64,000 bases of DNA, from the NCBI GenBank assembly GCA_964581365.1, contig CAZOOF010000004.1:31863-95862 (forward strand), read 5' to 3'. The notes below the pieces were generated by a model. The model was given only the letters and a program-made list of their open reading frames with translations, searched no databases and was not told the origin of the DNA. This document shows positions 26,298-35,645 of the stretch, in pieces (the first letter of the stretch is position 1; every line of letters begins with the position of its first letter). The DNA comes from JAITWN01 sp964581365. GTDB lineage: Bacteria > Pseudomonadota > Gammaproteobacteria > SZUA-140. A program made the position numbers and the translations under genes.

Positions 26298-27314
26298 ATG
26301 GTCTCCGAACAGGAAACTCCGGTACTCGTTGTCGGCGCGGGCTCCTGGGGAACCGCCCTCGCGGTCCTGCTGGCCGGCAACGGAGTACGCACCCTGGTCT
26401 GGTCGCGCGACCCCGCACACCTGCAGGAGATGCGCGCCTCGCGGACCAATGCCGCCTTTCTTCCGGGGATCGAATTGCCGCCAGCGCTCGAGCCCGAAGA
26501 ACGGCTGGACCGCGCCCTCGCCCATACCCGTGATCTGCTGATCGCGGTGCCCAGCGTGGGCTTTCGTGAAACGCTGCGCGCCATTGCGGCGCACGCGCCC
26601 GGGCCGGTCAGACTCGCCTGGGCGACCAAGGGATTCGACCCTGGCAGCGGCCACCTGCTTCACCAGGTGGCCCGCGACGAGCTTCCGTCCGCCTCCGCGC
26701 ACGCAGTCATCTCCGGCCCCACCTTCGCCATGGAAGTGGCGCGCGGCCTGCCTACCGCCGTCACCGTGGCGGCCGACGACTCGCCCTTCGCCGCCTCATT
26801 GGCGGCGCGCCTGGGCAACGACCGCTTCCGCGTCTATACCAGCGAGGACATTATCGGCGTCAGCGTCGGTGGCGCGGTAAAGAATGTCCTGGCGATTGCC
26901 GCCGGCATCGCCGATGGCCTGGGATTCGGCGCCAACACCCGCGCCGCCCTGGTCACGCGCGGGCTCGCCGAGATCATTCGCCTGGGTGTGGCGCTCGGAG
27001 GTCGCCGCGAAACCTTCTCCGGGCTGGCCGGACTCGGTGACCTGGTGCTGACCTGCACCGATGATCAGTCTCGCAACCGCAAGTTCGGCCTGGCGCTGGG
27101 CCGCGGGCATACCGTGGACGAAGCACTGGCGTCCATTTCCCAGGTGGTCGAGGGCGTACAGACCGCTCGCGAGGTAATTACCCTCGCCGACTCCCTCGGA
27201 GTCGACATGCCCATTTCGCGCGAGGTGAACGCTGTGGTTCATGGCGGCAAGCCGCCACTGGATGCGGTGAAGGCACTGCTGTCACGCGAACAGCGGCCGG
27301 AAGATGCCTGCTGA
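26298..27314 (+). CDS. gpsA: Glycerol-3-phosphate dehydrogenase [NAD(P)+]
   Basis: The 338-residue enzyme makes sn-glycerol 3-phosphate for phospholipid synthesis. The NAD(P)-binding motif VVGAGSWGTALAVLLA is at residues 10-25, followed by AVPSVGFRETL, SGPTFAMEVARGLPTAVTVA, the catalytic Lys in VGGAVKNVLAIAAGIADGL, and GLAGLGDLVLTCTDDQSRNR. The gap from secB holds a short CCGGG/CCCGG hairpin without a T tract. Confidence 0.95.
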   Translation: MVSEQETPVLVVGAGSWGTALAVLLAGNGVRTLVWSRDPAHLQEMRASRTNAAFLPGIELPPALEPEERLDRALAHTRDLLIAVPSVGFRETLRAIAAHAPGPVRLAWATKGFDPGSGHLLHQVARDELPSASAHAVISGPTFAMEVARGLPTAVTVAADDSPFAASLAARLGNDRFRVYTSEDIIGVSVGGAVKNVLAIAAGIADGLGFGANTRAALVTRGLAEIIRLGVALGGRRETFSGLAGLGDLVLTCTDDQSRNRKFGLALGRGHTVDEALASISQVVEGVQTAREVITLADSLGVDMPISREVNAVVHGGKPPLDAVKALLSREQRPEDAC

Positions 27315-27986
<672 letters not shown>

Positions 27987-28008
27987 TGCCCTGTCAGTCG
28001 GCCCATCA

Positions 28009-29211
28009 TCACTCCGAAACCGGCTTGCGCTGATCGGCCTCATCGAGCCGCTCATCATCTTTACTCGCCGGGTCCAGCGGACGCTTCGAAGCCAGATACA
28101 GGCCGAAGGCCGGCCACTGCAGCAGCAGCGAAAACACCAGTACGGCGAAAGTTGTCACCGCGATCAGCGCCACATCCGCGCTTTGCGCCAGCATCAGCAC
28201 CAGCACCACGGCGAAGCCGCCGCGCATGCCCGTCCAGGCCGCGATCCGGGGCAACTCATCCGGCAGCTGGTGACGCAAGCCGAACAGCCATATCGAGGCT
28301 GCAGCCAGGATCCGCGGCAGCAGTACCACGAGCGGCAGCAGGAAGGCTGCCGCTGCCAGGTGGCGGCCCGGGATCTCCAGGGTCACAAGAACCACCCCAA
28401 GAGCGATCGGCAGCAGCGCCGCCAGCAGATTGGCCACCCACGCGGACCACAATTCCAGACGCGCACGCTGGATGCCATCGCCGAAAGCCTCATCGCGTTG
28501 AAACGCCATCAGCAGGCCGGCGCAGGCAGCAGCCAGCGGGCCATTCAACGGTAGCGTCTGTCCGGCGTACCAGCACGCCAGAACGGTGCCTGCTGCCGCG
28601 ACGGCCGCAAGCAGCGCGTGCGCTCCAAGCCGCAGCACCCACATCATCGCCAGCCCCAGACATGCGCCGAGCAGCAGGGCGCCGCCCGCCTGCTCCAGCA
28701 CCATTGCTGAGATCGCACCGCGAACGCCATCGGCCCGCGCCAGCGCCACCTCATAGATCACCAGTCCAAGCATGCACGCAAGCAGAGGTTCGGCCATCAC
28801 CCGTCGGCCAACCGCGCTCGAGCCTCCCAACGCCACCGCGCGCAGCATCGCCAGCGGTTCGGAGGGCGTGATCAGGGCAGCGAACGCGAAGGCGTATGCC
28901 AGCGGCAGTTCGATACCGAGGCGGGTGCAGACCCAACGCGTGGCAGCCGCCACCAGGGCTATCGCGAGCGCGGTCGTCAGCAGCGCAAGATTGCCGCCCA
29001 GCACCACGGTCCGCCAGGAACCCCGGGGGCGAAGCTGCACCGCTGCGCCAAACATGAGAACGCACATAAGCGCCTCGAGCACAGCGCCCGATGACGTCAG
29101 CGAAGCCGCAATCGAGTGCAGGAAATCCGCGGGGAGCGATCCCGGCGCCATCGTCTCGACGAGCAGCATGACGAATACGACGAGCACGACGGTAAAACGG
29201 AGAGACATCAT
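28009..29211 (-). CDS. Cation:proton antiporter (CPA family)
   Basis: The 400-residue integral membrane protein has about 11-12 hydrophobic segments, with short loops and the acidic residue in AFAALITPSEPLAML and EPLLACMLGLVIYE, as in CPA1/CPA2 antiporters. There is no RCK or other regulatory domain; the C-terminal 25 residues are hydrophilic. The ion exchanged cannot be told from sequence. It converges on the nucleotidyltransferase gene, separated by 22 bases, and lies downstream of the ubiI-type gene on the same strand. Confidence 0.82.
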   Translation of the reverse strand: MMSLRFTVVLVVFVMLLVETMAPGSLPADFLHSIAASLTSSGAVLEALMCVLMFGAAVQLRPRGSWRTVVLGGNLALLTTALAIALVAAATRWVCTRLGIELPLAYAFAFAALITPSEPLAMLRAVALGGSSAVGRRVMAEPLLACMLGLVIYEVALARADGVRGAISAMVLEQAGGALLLGACLGLAMMWVLRLGAHALLAAVAAAGTVLACWYAGQTLPLNGPLAAACAGLLMAFQRDEAFGDGIQRARLELWSAWVANLLAALLPIALGVVLVTLEIPGRHLAAAAFLLPLVVLLPRILAAASIWLFGLRHQLPDELPRIAAWTGMRGGFAVVLVLMLAQSADVALIAVTTFAVLVFSLLLQWPAFGLYLASKRPLDPASKDDERLDEADQRKPVSE

Positions 29212-29231
29212 CGAGAGAACCCTCAGAGAAA

Positions 29232-30452
29232 CTACAGCGCGGGACCGCGAGCCAGCGCGGGCAGATCACCGCACAGACCCATGGCGCGGCGCACAAGGAT
29301 GTTCTTGACTGGTGTTACCGCATTGGCGAGATTGAGGCCGGCGCTTCGCGCCATGCCAGCCATCGGCAGTGACGATGAAAACAGGCGCTCGAAACCTTCC
29401 ATAGCCCACATGGTGGCGAGGTTGTCGCCCTTGCGCCAGCGCTCGTAGCGACGCAGCACACGCATGGATCCGAGGTCATGAGCCTTCCTTTCGGCCTCGA
29501 TGATGACTTCCGCGAGCGCAGCGGCATCGAGAAACCCGAGATTGGCTCCCTGGCCTGCGAGCGGATGCACCACGTGCGCAGCATCGCCGACCAGCGCGAT
29601 CCGCGGCGCCACGTAAGCGGTGGCGTGCTGACGGCGCAGGGGAAACGCGGCGCGCGATCCGCAGGCCCTGATCGAACCCAGCCTGTGTTCGAATGCCAGC
29701 CCTAGCTCGTTGAGAAAGGATCGCTCATCGGCCGCGAGCAGTGCTTCGGCATGATCGGTCCGCGTCGACCAGACTATCGAACAGCGGCCATCGGCAAGCG
29801 GCAGAAAAGCCAGCGGCCCTGTCGGCAGGAAACGCTGCCTGGCCACATAGTCATGCGGCAACTCTGTGTCCACGGCGGCGACGATAGCGAGCTGTCCGTA
29901 GTCGTGTCTCCTGACCTGAAGCCCAGCCAGGGTTCGCACGTGCGAACTCGCACCATCGGCGCCGACCACCAGCCGCGCAGCGATCTGGCCGCCATCCTCC
30001 AGCTCGAGGATCACCGAATCTCCGGCATGGCGCAGCGCCGACAACCTGGCCGGGGCCCGGAACCGCAGTCCCGGCGCGGCGCGCAGATGATCGATCAGCG
30101 CGTCGACAACGGCGCGGTTATCCACGATGTAGCCGAGCCTGGGTGCGCCGATATCGGCGCAGTCGAAGTGGATCCGCCCCGTGCCGCGGGCATCCCAGAC
30201 CTGCATCTCCCGATAAGGACAGGCGCCATCGGCGAGGATCGCCGGCCACACCCCGGCGACGTCGAGAATGCGCTCCGCAGCGGCATTAAGCGCCGAGACA
30301 CGGCCTTCGCCTCTGCGGCGAGGAGGAGCGGCGTCGATGCTGCTGGCTTCGATCACCGTGACCTTCAGGCCGGTTCGAACGAGCAGCGCGGCAAGCGCCG
30401 CACCGATCATCCCGGCACCAACGATGGCGACGTCGCAGCGCTCGATGCTCAT
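29232..30452 (-). CDS. ubiI: UbiH/UbiF/VisC family FAD monooxygenase (UbiI-like)
   Basis: The 406-residue flavoprotein hydroxylates the ubiquinone ring. It has the N-terminal FAD motif DVAIVGAGMIGAALAALLVR, the central ADGASSHVRTLAG and the second FAD motif ALVGDAAHVVHPLAGQGANL. The position after pepP and ubiH matches visC/ubiI of E. coli, so UbiI (C5 hydroxylation) is the best guess; UbiF remains possible. I chose ATG 30452, which overlaps the stop of the upstream ubiH-like gene (ATGA). The open frame upstream is discarded. Confidence 0.88.
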   Translation of the reverse strand: MSIERCDVAIVGAGMIGAALAALLVRTGLKVTVIEASSIDAAPPRRRGEGRVSALNAAAERILDVAGVWPAILADGACPYREMQVWDARGTGRIHFDCADIGAPRLGYIVDNRAVVDALIDHLRAAPGLRFRAPARLSALRHAGDSVILELEDGGQIAARLVVGADGASSHVRTLAGLQVRRHDYGQLAIVAAVDTELPHDYVARQRFLPTGPLAFLPLADGRCSIVWSTRTDHAEALLAADERSFLNELGLAFEHRLGSIRACGSRAAFPLRRQHATAYVAPRIALVGDAAHVVHPLAGQGANLGFLDAAALAEVIIEAERKAHDLGSMRVLRRYERWRKGDNLATMWAMEGFERLFSSSLPMAGMARSAGLNLANAVTPVKNILVRRAMGLCGDLPALARGPAL

Positions 30453-31672
30453 ACCGGCAGACCACGCGCCAGACGCGGCAGACGCCCGGCAATACCCATG
30501 CTGTGACGCATCAGCGCCTTCTTCAGCGGGGGGAGAAGATCGAAGGCGATGAGGCCCAGGTTGCGCGCCATTGCCACTGGGGCGGACTCGCTGGAAAAGA
30601 CCCGGACCAGCGTGTCGGTGAAGCCGATGACACGGCGGTGATCGCCGGCGCGCCACCGCTCATACTGGCGCAGCACGTCCGCCGCGCCTGGATCGTCACC
30701 GCGCGCGCAGGCATCACCGATCAGCTCGGCAAGCACCGCCACATCGCGCATGCCGAGATTGAACCCCTGACCGGCGACCGGATGCACCGTGTGCGCTGCG
30801 TTTCCCGCAAGAGCCAGGCGCGTCGCCGTGCAGCGATCGGCGCGGACCATTGCCAGTGGATAGGCATGACGCGCCCCCACGTGCACCAGTCTGCCGAGAC
30901 GATTGCCGAAACGATCCTGCAGGGCACGAAGGAAGTCGGCGTCACTGAGCGACAGCAGCTGCTCGACCTGTTCGTCGCGCGCGGTCCAGACCAGTGAACA
31001 GCGCTCATCCGCCATCGGCAACACCGCGAGCGGTCCACTTTCGGTGAAGCGCTCCCAGGCGCGGTTGCCGTGCGCCAGCTCTGGAGTGATGTTGGCGATC
31101 ACCGCGGTCTGCCCGTAGGACTGGCGCTGCTCGCCGATACCCGCGAAACGCCGCACCTGCGAATCGCCACCGTCAGCACCGATCACGAGCCTGGCCGCGA
31201 GCGTCCGGCTGGCGCCTTCGTGAGTGATATCCAGTCTGGCGCCGGATGCATCGGCGCAGAGGCGATCGAGGCGCGCCGGGCAGAACATCTGAACGTTCGC
31301 GGCCCGCCCCAGAGCGGCAGCGAAAACCCGGCCCAGCACCCGACTCTCGACCACATAGCCGAGCGCTTCTCGACCATGATCGGCAGCGCGCATTCGCGCT
31401 GCGCCGAAGTGTCCGCGATCGGAAACGTGAATTTCCCGGATCTGCCCCGCGGAGGATGCGATGTCGCTCCACAGGCCAATGGTCTCAAACACATCGCGCG
31501 TGCCGGCAGCCAGCGCCACGCTGCGGTCGTCATAGCTCGGCTGCGCGTCGGCGTCGAAAGGGAACGATTCGATGACTGCGATCCGCAGCGGCTGCCCGGC
31601 AAGCGCACAGGCGAGACTGGCACCGACCAGACCACCGCCGACTATCGCGACATCATAGACGCCAGCGTTCAT
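30449..31672 (-). CDS. ubiH: UbiH, 2-octaprenyl-6-methoxyphenol hydroxylase
   Basis: The 407-residue FAD monooxygenase carries DVAIVGGGLVGASLACALAG, the middle IGADGGDSQVRRFAG and LAGNAAHTVHPVAGQGFNLG. It lies immediately downstream of pepP, the classic ubiH position, and overlaps the pepP stop by four bases. UbiH catalyses the C1 hydroxylation in oxygen-dependent ubiquinone synthesis. It is about as long as its neighbour and clearly a paralogue of it. Confidence 0.9.
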   Translation of the reverse strand: MNAGVYDVAIVGGGLVGASLACALAGQPLRIAVIESFPFDADAQPSYDDRSVALAAGTRDVFETIGLWSDIASSAGQIREIHVSDRGHFGAARMRAADHGREALGYVVESRVLGRVFAAALGRAANVQMFCPARLDRLCADASGARLDITHEGASRTLAARLVIGADGGDSQVRRFAGIGEQRQSYGQTAVIANITPELAHGNRAWERFTESGPLAVLPMADERCSLVWTARDEQVEQLLSLSDADFLRALQDRFGNRLGRLVHVGARHAYPLAMVRADRCTATRLALAGNAAHTVHPVAGQGFNLGMRDVAVLAELIGDACARGDDPGAADVLRQYERWRAGDHRRVIGFTDTLVRVFSSESAPVAMARNLGLIAFDLLPPLKKALMRHSMGIAGRLPRLARGLPV

Positions 31673-33015
31673 TCCTCTCTGCCGGAGGCCATCAGCGCCT
31701 CGATCTCATCGACATCTTTGGGCACGCCCGCCGTCAGCACCTGATTCCCGGACCGCGTTATCAGCACGTCGTCCTCGATACGGATGCCGATGTCCCACCA
31801 GCGCTTGGCGACTCCGCGGGTGCCGCCGCGCACATAGAGTCCGGGCTCGATGGTCAGCACCATGCCGGGCTCCAGCGGCCGCCAGCGATTCCCGATCCGG
31901 TATTCACCGACGTCGTGCACGTCCATGCCGAGCCAATGGCCGGTGCGATGCATGTAGAACTTTCGATAGGCGCCGCGACGGATCAGCTCACGTACGTCGC
32001 CCCTGAGCAGCCGCAGGCGCACCAGTCCGCGAGTGAGCACCCGCACCGCGGCATCATGCGGATCGTTCCAGCGGTTGCCGGGCACCGCCTTGGCAATGGC
32101 GGCCCGCTGCGCCTCGAGCACGAGCTCGTAGAGCTGCCGCTGCGGTTCGGAAAAGCGGCCATTCACCGGGAAAGTGCGCGTTATGTCTGCGGCATAGCCT
32201 TCGTACTCGGCGCCGGCGTCTATCAGTACGAGGTCACCGTCACGCAGCAGATCCGAGTTTTCGGTGTAATGAAGAATACAGGCATTAGCCCCGCCACCGA
32301 CGATCGATGGATAAGCCGGATGGCGCGCGCCCCGGGCCACGAACTCGTGAAGGAGCTCGGCTTCGAGCCGGTACTCCGGCAGACCCGGCCGGCAGACCTG
32401 CATCGCGCGCCGGTGCGCTGCCGCGGAAATTTCTGCCGCCTTGCGCATGAGCGCGCGCTCATGCGCGTCCTTGAACAGCCGCATCTCATGGACCAGATGC
32501 TCCAGCGAGATGATGCCTGCCGGAGCCCGCACCCCGGTGCGGATGCGGCGCCGTACCGTCTGCAGCGCCGCGGTTACCCGGGTGTCGAAGCCGGGTTCCT
32601 TGCCGAGCGTATAATAGAGCTGCTCGCGATCGGCGAGCAGGTCCGGAAGCATCTCGTCGAACGCAGCGATCGGCAGGGCCTGATCCGCCCCGAAATGCCG
32701 ACGCGCCCCCTCCAGACCCGCCCGTCGACCGTTCCACAGCTCCATGTCCGGATCGCGCTCGCGGCAAAAGAGAATGTACTCGCCTTCCGGACGGCCTGGC
32801 GCGAGGACCATGACGGCTTCGGGCTCGCGAAAGCCGGTCAGATAATGGAAATCGGAATCGTGACGGAACGGGTACTCGGCGTCACGATTGCGGATGCGCA
32901 CCGGCGCGGTAGCCAGCACGGCAACGCTTCCCCTGCCCATGAGCCGCATCAGGCGCTGACGCCGCCGGCTGTAAATCCGTTTCTCTTCGCTGATTCTGGC
33001 CATCGCAGCGCTCAA
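31669..33015 (-). CDS. pepP: Xaa-Pro aminopeptidase (aminopeptidase P)
   Basis: The 448-residue metalloprotease removes N-terminal residues before proline. It has an N-terminal creatinase-like domain (about 1-180, RNRDAEYPFRHDSDFHYLTG) and a pita-bread catalytic domain with the five metal ligands in LIDAGAEYEGYAADITRTF (two Asp), HRTGHWLGMDVHDVG (His), TIEPGLYV (Glu) and IGIRIEDDVLIT (Glu). The start at 33015 overlaps the ygfB stop; a second ATG at codon 5 is an alternative. Confidence 0.93.
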   Translation of the reverse strand: MSAAMARISEEKRIYSRRRQRLMRLMGRGSVAVLATAPVRIRNRDAEYPFRHDSDFHYLTGFREPEAVMVLAPGRPEGEYILFCRERDPDMELWNGRRAGLEGARRHFGADQALPIAAFDEMLPDLLADREQLYYTLGKEPGFDTRVTAALQTVRRRIRTGVRAPAGIISLEHLVHEMRLFKDAHERALMRKAAEISAAAHRRAMQVCRPGLPEYRLEAELLHEFVARGARHPAYPSIVGGGANACILHYTENSDLLRDGDLVLIDAGAEYEGYAADITRTFPVNGRFSEPQRQLYELVLEAQRAAIAKAVPGNRWNDPHDAAVRVLTRGLVRLRLLRGDVRELIRRGAYRKFYMHRTGHWLGMDVHDVGEYRIGNRWRPLEPGMVLTIEPGLYVRGGTRGVAKRWWDIGIRIEDDVLITRSGNQVLTAGVPKDVDEIEALMASGREE

Positions 33016-33617
33016 TGTATCGTCCTGTTGCCAGCATCCGCATTCGAGCCGCGCTCGGCCGCGAGAATCTCGTACACCAGAGTCACGCCAGCCCGCAGAT
33101 ACTCCACCAACTCGGCATAGGCGACTTCATCCTCCTCGTCACCCTCTTCCTCGATTCCGGCACGGGAAATCTCGGCGAGATCGCCGGCGATTTCCTGCAC
33201 ATCGGACGGCAGGATCGACAGATCTTCGATACCTCCCGCAGCAAGACCGTATAGGAAGCCGCTGCACCAGTCCGCCATGGCGAGTGAACGCGCCGACAGC
33301 GGCTCGTCATCCTCGGGCAGCAGGGGATTGAACAATCCCTCGCCTGAGCGCAGATGCGCGACCGTGTCCTCATAGAGCGCCTTGACCGCCGAGGTCTCGG
33401 CCGAGGACAGCGCCCGCATCGCCGGAGCATTCATGCCGGCCGCCCCCGCGCCATCCTCCGCATCCGAGCGCGCTGCCGCGACCGCAGTCGCCAGCCACTC
33501 GGGATGGGCGACCTCGCCCCGGGCGCATAACAGACCGCAAAGAATGCCGTGATTCTCCGGAGCATTCTCGGCGGCGCCGAGCAGCTCGAAGGCGCTTTCC
33601 AGCTGTGATAAATCCAT
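33012..33617 (-). CDS. ygfB: YgfB/UPF0149 family protein
   Basis: The 201-residue protein matches UPF0149: LSQLESAFELLGAAENAPEN, HGILCGLLCARGEVAHPEW, and ADWCSGFLYGLAAGG with IQEIAGDLAEISRAG-like helices near the end. I use ATG 33617 with GGGAGA upstream. In Pseudomonas a YgfB homologue was linked to regulation of amidase/beta-lactamase expression; the general role is unsettled. It leads the minus-strand ygfB-pepP-ubiH-ubiI operon. Confidence 0.9.
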   Translation of the reverse strand: MDLSQLESAFELLGAAENAPENHGILCGLLCARGEVAHPEWLATAVAAARSDAEDGAGAAGMNAPAMRALSSAETSAVKALYEDTVAHLRSGEGLFNPLLPEDDEPLSARSLAMADWCSGFLYGLAAGGIEDLSILPSDVQEIAGDLAEISRAGIEEEGDEEDEVAYAELVEYLRAGVTLVYEILAAERGSNADAGNRTIH

Positions 33618-33660
33618 TTTCTCTCCCTGCCGCCAGCGTGAAAGCTGGCTCGATAGCCCG

Positions 33661-33688
33661 AATAATAAAGAAAAAGCCCGGATCGGGC
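33661..33688 (-). terminator. Terminator-like hairpin in the ygfB 5' leader
   Basis: On the minus strand GCCCG-ATC-CGGGC (33688-33676) is followed directly by TTTTTCTTTATTATT. This looks like a short intrinsic terminator, but it sits 44-71 bases upstream of the ygfB start codon, where only the leader of this operon, or antisense transcription from the zapA side, would pass through it. Confidence 0.4.
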
Positions 33689-33738
33689 GATGTTCGCCAA
33701 TCAATCGGCATTTCTGCGCTATGACCGATGGGCGGGCG

Positions 33739-33767
33739 TTGACCGCCAATCAGCGCGCCACTATAGT
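33739..33767 (+). promoter_or_regulatory. Sigma-70 promoter for the ZapB-like/zapA transcript, near-leaderless
   Basis: TTGACC (33739-33744) and TATAGT (33762-33767) are separated by exactly 17 bases. The ATG at 33774 lies seven bases after the -10, so the predicted transcription start falls on or next to the start codon. Confidence 0.6.
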
Positions 33768-33773
33768 GGCGGC

Positions 33774-34007
33774 ATGACGTCGAAGCGCATAAACGCCCTG
33801 GAGTCCGTCGATCTGGAGCAGCTGGCTGATCGGATCGAAGAGCTCATCAACATCTGCGAAAGTCTGCGCGAAGAGAACAGAAGCCTGCGGATCCGGCTCG
33901 CCAGCGCCGAAGCGAACCAGCAGCGCCTGGTCGAAAACGGTGAACACACCCGCCACCGGATCGAGACGATGATTTCCCGGCTCAAGGTACTGGAGGCCGA
34001 GCTGTGA
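33774..34007 (+). CDS. TIGR02449/ZapB-like coiled-coil protein
   Basis: A 77-residue all-helical protein. INALESVDLEQLADRIEELI and LREENRSLRIRLASAEANQQ give a heptad pattern through most of its length. Small coiled-coil genes of this family (TIGR02449) precede zapA in many gammaproteobacteria and may act in division, as ZapB does. I chose ATG 33774; the longer frame upstream runs through the promoter. The stop overlaps the zapA GTG (GTGA). Confidence 0.8.
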   Translation: MTSKRINALESVDLEQLADRIEELINICESLREENRSLRIRLASAEANQQRLVENGEHTRHRIETMISRLKVLEAEL

Positions 34008-34327
34008 ACGAGCGCGACATCGAGCCGGTCACGATCCGCATCCTCGACAAGGAATTTCGCGTTGCCTGCCCTCCCGAGGAGCGTGAATCACTGCAAGCGG
34101 CCGCTCGCTACCTCAATGAGCGCATGCGGGAGGTGCGCGACACCGGCAAGGTAATCGGCCTGGATCGCATCGCGATCATGGCTGGCCTCAACGTCGCCAA
34201 TGAGTTGCTCAAGCAGAGAGCGCGCGAGGATAGAGTCGGCTCGACCGTGCTGCCGCGGCTCGGCGCGCTGCAGGCCCGCATGCAGAACCTCATCGACGAA
34301 AACCGCAACGTAAAAATTGATTTTTAA
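34004..34327 (+). CDS. zapA: ZapA, FtsZ-ring associated protein
   Basis: The 107-residue protein bundles FtsZ. It has the ZapA N-terminal strand-helix region (VTIRILDKEFRVACPPEE) and the long helix that dimerises (AARYLNERMREVRDTGKVIG, IAIMAGLNVANELLKQ). The GTG start overlaps the upstream stop, so it is translationally coupled. The 6S RNA gene follows directly, as in E. coli. Confidence 0.93.
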   Translation: MNERDIEPVTIRILDKEFRVACPPEERESLQAAARYLNERMREVRDTGKVIGLDRIAIMAGLNVANELLKQRAREDRVGSTVLPRLGALQARMQNLIDENRNVKIDF

Positions 34328-34345
34328 GCCAAACCGGCTGATCAT
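34317..34345 (+). promoter_or_regulatory. Putative promoter of the 6S RNA gene
   Basis: TTGATT (34317-34322), overlapping the last zapA codons, is followed after 17 bases by GATCAT (34340-34345). The implied transcription start, about 34352, matches the start of the closing stem of the predicted 6S RNA. Confidence 0.4.
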
Positions 34346-34349
34346 TGGT

Positions 34350-34545
34350 CAAGGGTATCCCCTGCGGCGCAGGTTAGCGGATCTGAACAACTCTTGAGCC
34401 TATTCATCCGCCCAGGGGACAGAGAGCTGGCATTTTTGCGCAAGTCCGCAGTTTGCGGAAAGCCTTCGATGCCACCATTGTCTCCACCTGAACCTTTGGT
34501 TCAAGGGCGAAGATCCGCGACGGCGCACGCGGAGGGTACCCCCCA
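34350..34545 (+). ncRNA. ssrS: 6S RNA
   Basis: The region between zapA and ygfA, the standard ssrS position, folds as 6S RNA. The 5' segment starting GGGTATCCCCTGCG (34353) pairs with CGCGGAGGGTACCC (34529-34542) to close the rod. The inner hairpin ACCTGAACCTTTGGTTCAAG, about 34488-34508, closely resembles the E. coli hairpin formed by TTGAACCAAGGGTTCAA. Internal CGGATC...GATCCG-type pairings flank the central bubble. 6S RNA mimics an open promoter and binds RNA polymerase-sigma70 in stationary phase. Ends are estimates to within about 10 bases. Confidence 0.88.
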
Positions 34546-34569
34546 GATTTCAACCCTTCCTCCTTTCCC

Positions 34570-35181
34570 ATGAAGTCCTTGCGCAGGTCTCTGCGTCGGG
34601 AGATTCGCTCCCGGCGACGCGCGATCAGCCCGACGGCGCAGCGCCGCGCCGCCCGCGCACTGCAGCAGATCACTCTCGGCAGCGGCATCCTGGCCAGAAG
34701 GCGCCGGATCGCCTTCTACATTCCTGCCGACGGTGAGATCGACGTGCTGCCTCTGCTGCACCAGGTCCATGCCATGGGACGGGAGTGTTATCTGCCGGCG
34801 CTCGATCGCCTTCCTTCGGGACGTCTGCGCTTTCTGCGCTGGCAGCCAGGCGACCGCCTTTGTGCCAATCGCTACGGCATCCCGGAGCCGGCGCTGGATC
34901 TAGGCAGCGGTCTGCCGGCGTCGATGATCGATCTGCTGCTGATGCCGCTGGTCGCCTTCGATGCCGCGGGGAACCGGCTCGGCATGGGAGCGGGATACTA
35001 TGATCGCACGCTTGCGTTTCTCAACCGGCGCCGCGTCTGGCACCGGCCGCTGCTGTGCGGAGTCGCTCATGAGTTTCAGCGCGTCGCCAGACTCGAAGCC
35101 GCGCCCTGGGACGTACCCCTCGATGTGTGCATCACAGACCGGCAACTGCACCGTTTCGGAACAGGAAGGACATTGAAATGA
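34570..35181 (+). CDS. ygfA: 5-formyltetrahydrofolate cyclo-ligase
   Basis: The 203-residue enzyme converts 5-formyl-THF to 5,10-methenyl-THF with ATP. The family signature is MPLVAFDAAGNRLGMGAGYY, with LRRSLRREIRSRRRAISP at the N-terminus and CGVAHEFQRV near the end. The ssrS-ygfA arrangement is conserved; in E. coli the two share transcription. The start at 34570 follows CCTTCCTCCTTTCCC, which has no purine-rich site, so translation may depend on processing of the upstream RNA. Confidence 0.9.
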   Translation: MKSLRRSLRREIRSRRRAISPTAQRRAARALQQITLGSGILARRRRIAFYIPADGEIDVLPLLHQVHAMGRECYLPALDRLPSGRLRFLRWQPGDRLCANRYGIPEPALDLGSGLPASMIDLLLMPLVAFDAAGNRLGMGAGYYDRTLAFLNRRRVWHRPLLCGVAHEFQRVARLEAAPWDVPLDVCITDRQLHRFGTGRTLK

Positions 35182-35645
35182 ACTTCTGGCTCCTCAAATC
35201 GGAACCCTCGACCTTCTCGATAGACGACCTCAAGAACCGACCCGATGGCCGCGACCACTGGGATGGTGTACGCAACTACCAGGCGAGGAATCATCTGCGC
35301 GCGATGCGGACCGGCGATCTGGCTTTCTTCTATCATTCGAGCTGCGCCCGACCGGGAATCGTCGGCATCATGCGCATCGTTCGCGAAGCCTATCCCGATC
35401 CATCCGCACTCGACCCGGAAAGCCCCTATCACGACCCCCGCGCATCGGCGGATGACCCGCGCTGGGTCATGGTCGATGTCGAGTACCAGCAACACGTTGA
35501 TCCGCTGATCAGCCTGGATGAACTGCGCCGCCATCCCGAGCTGGAAGGGATGATCATTCTGCGTCGCGGCAACCGCCTTTCTGTCACACCTGTCAGCGCA
35601 GATGAGTGGCGCTTCATCTGCTCTCTCGCCGGCATCGAGACCTGA
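35178..35645 (+). CDS. EVE-domain protein
   Basis: The 155-residue protein is a full EVE domain: NFWLLKSEPSTFSIDDL, HWDGVRNYQARNHLRAMRTG, AFFYHSSCARPGIVGIMRI and WVMVDVEYQQ. EVE domains are PUA-like readers of modified bases, found in eukaryotic thymocyte protein Thy28 and in bacterial defence proteins. Stand-alone copies beside ygfA are common, with no settled role. The ATG overlaps the ygfA stop (ATGA). Confidence 0.9.
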   Translation: MNFWLLKSEPSTFSIDDLKNRPDGRDHWDGVRNYQARNHLRAMRTGDLAFFYHSSCARPGIVGIMRIVREAYPDPSALDPESPYHDPRASADDPRWVMVDVEYQQHVDPLISLDELRRHPELEGMIILRRGNRLSVTPVSADEWRFICSLAGIET

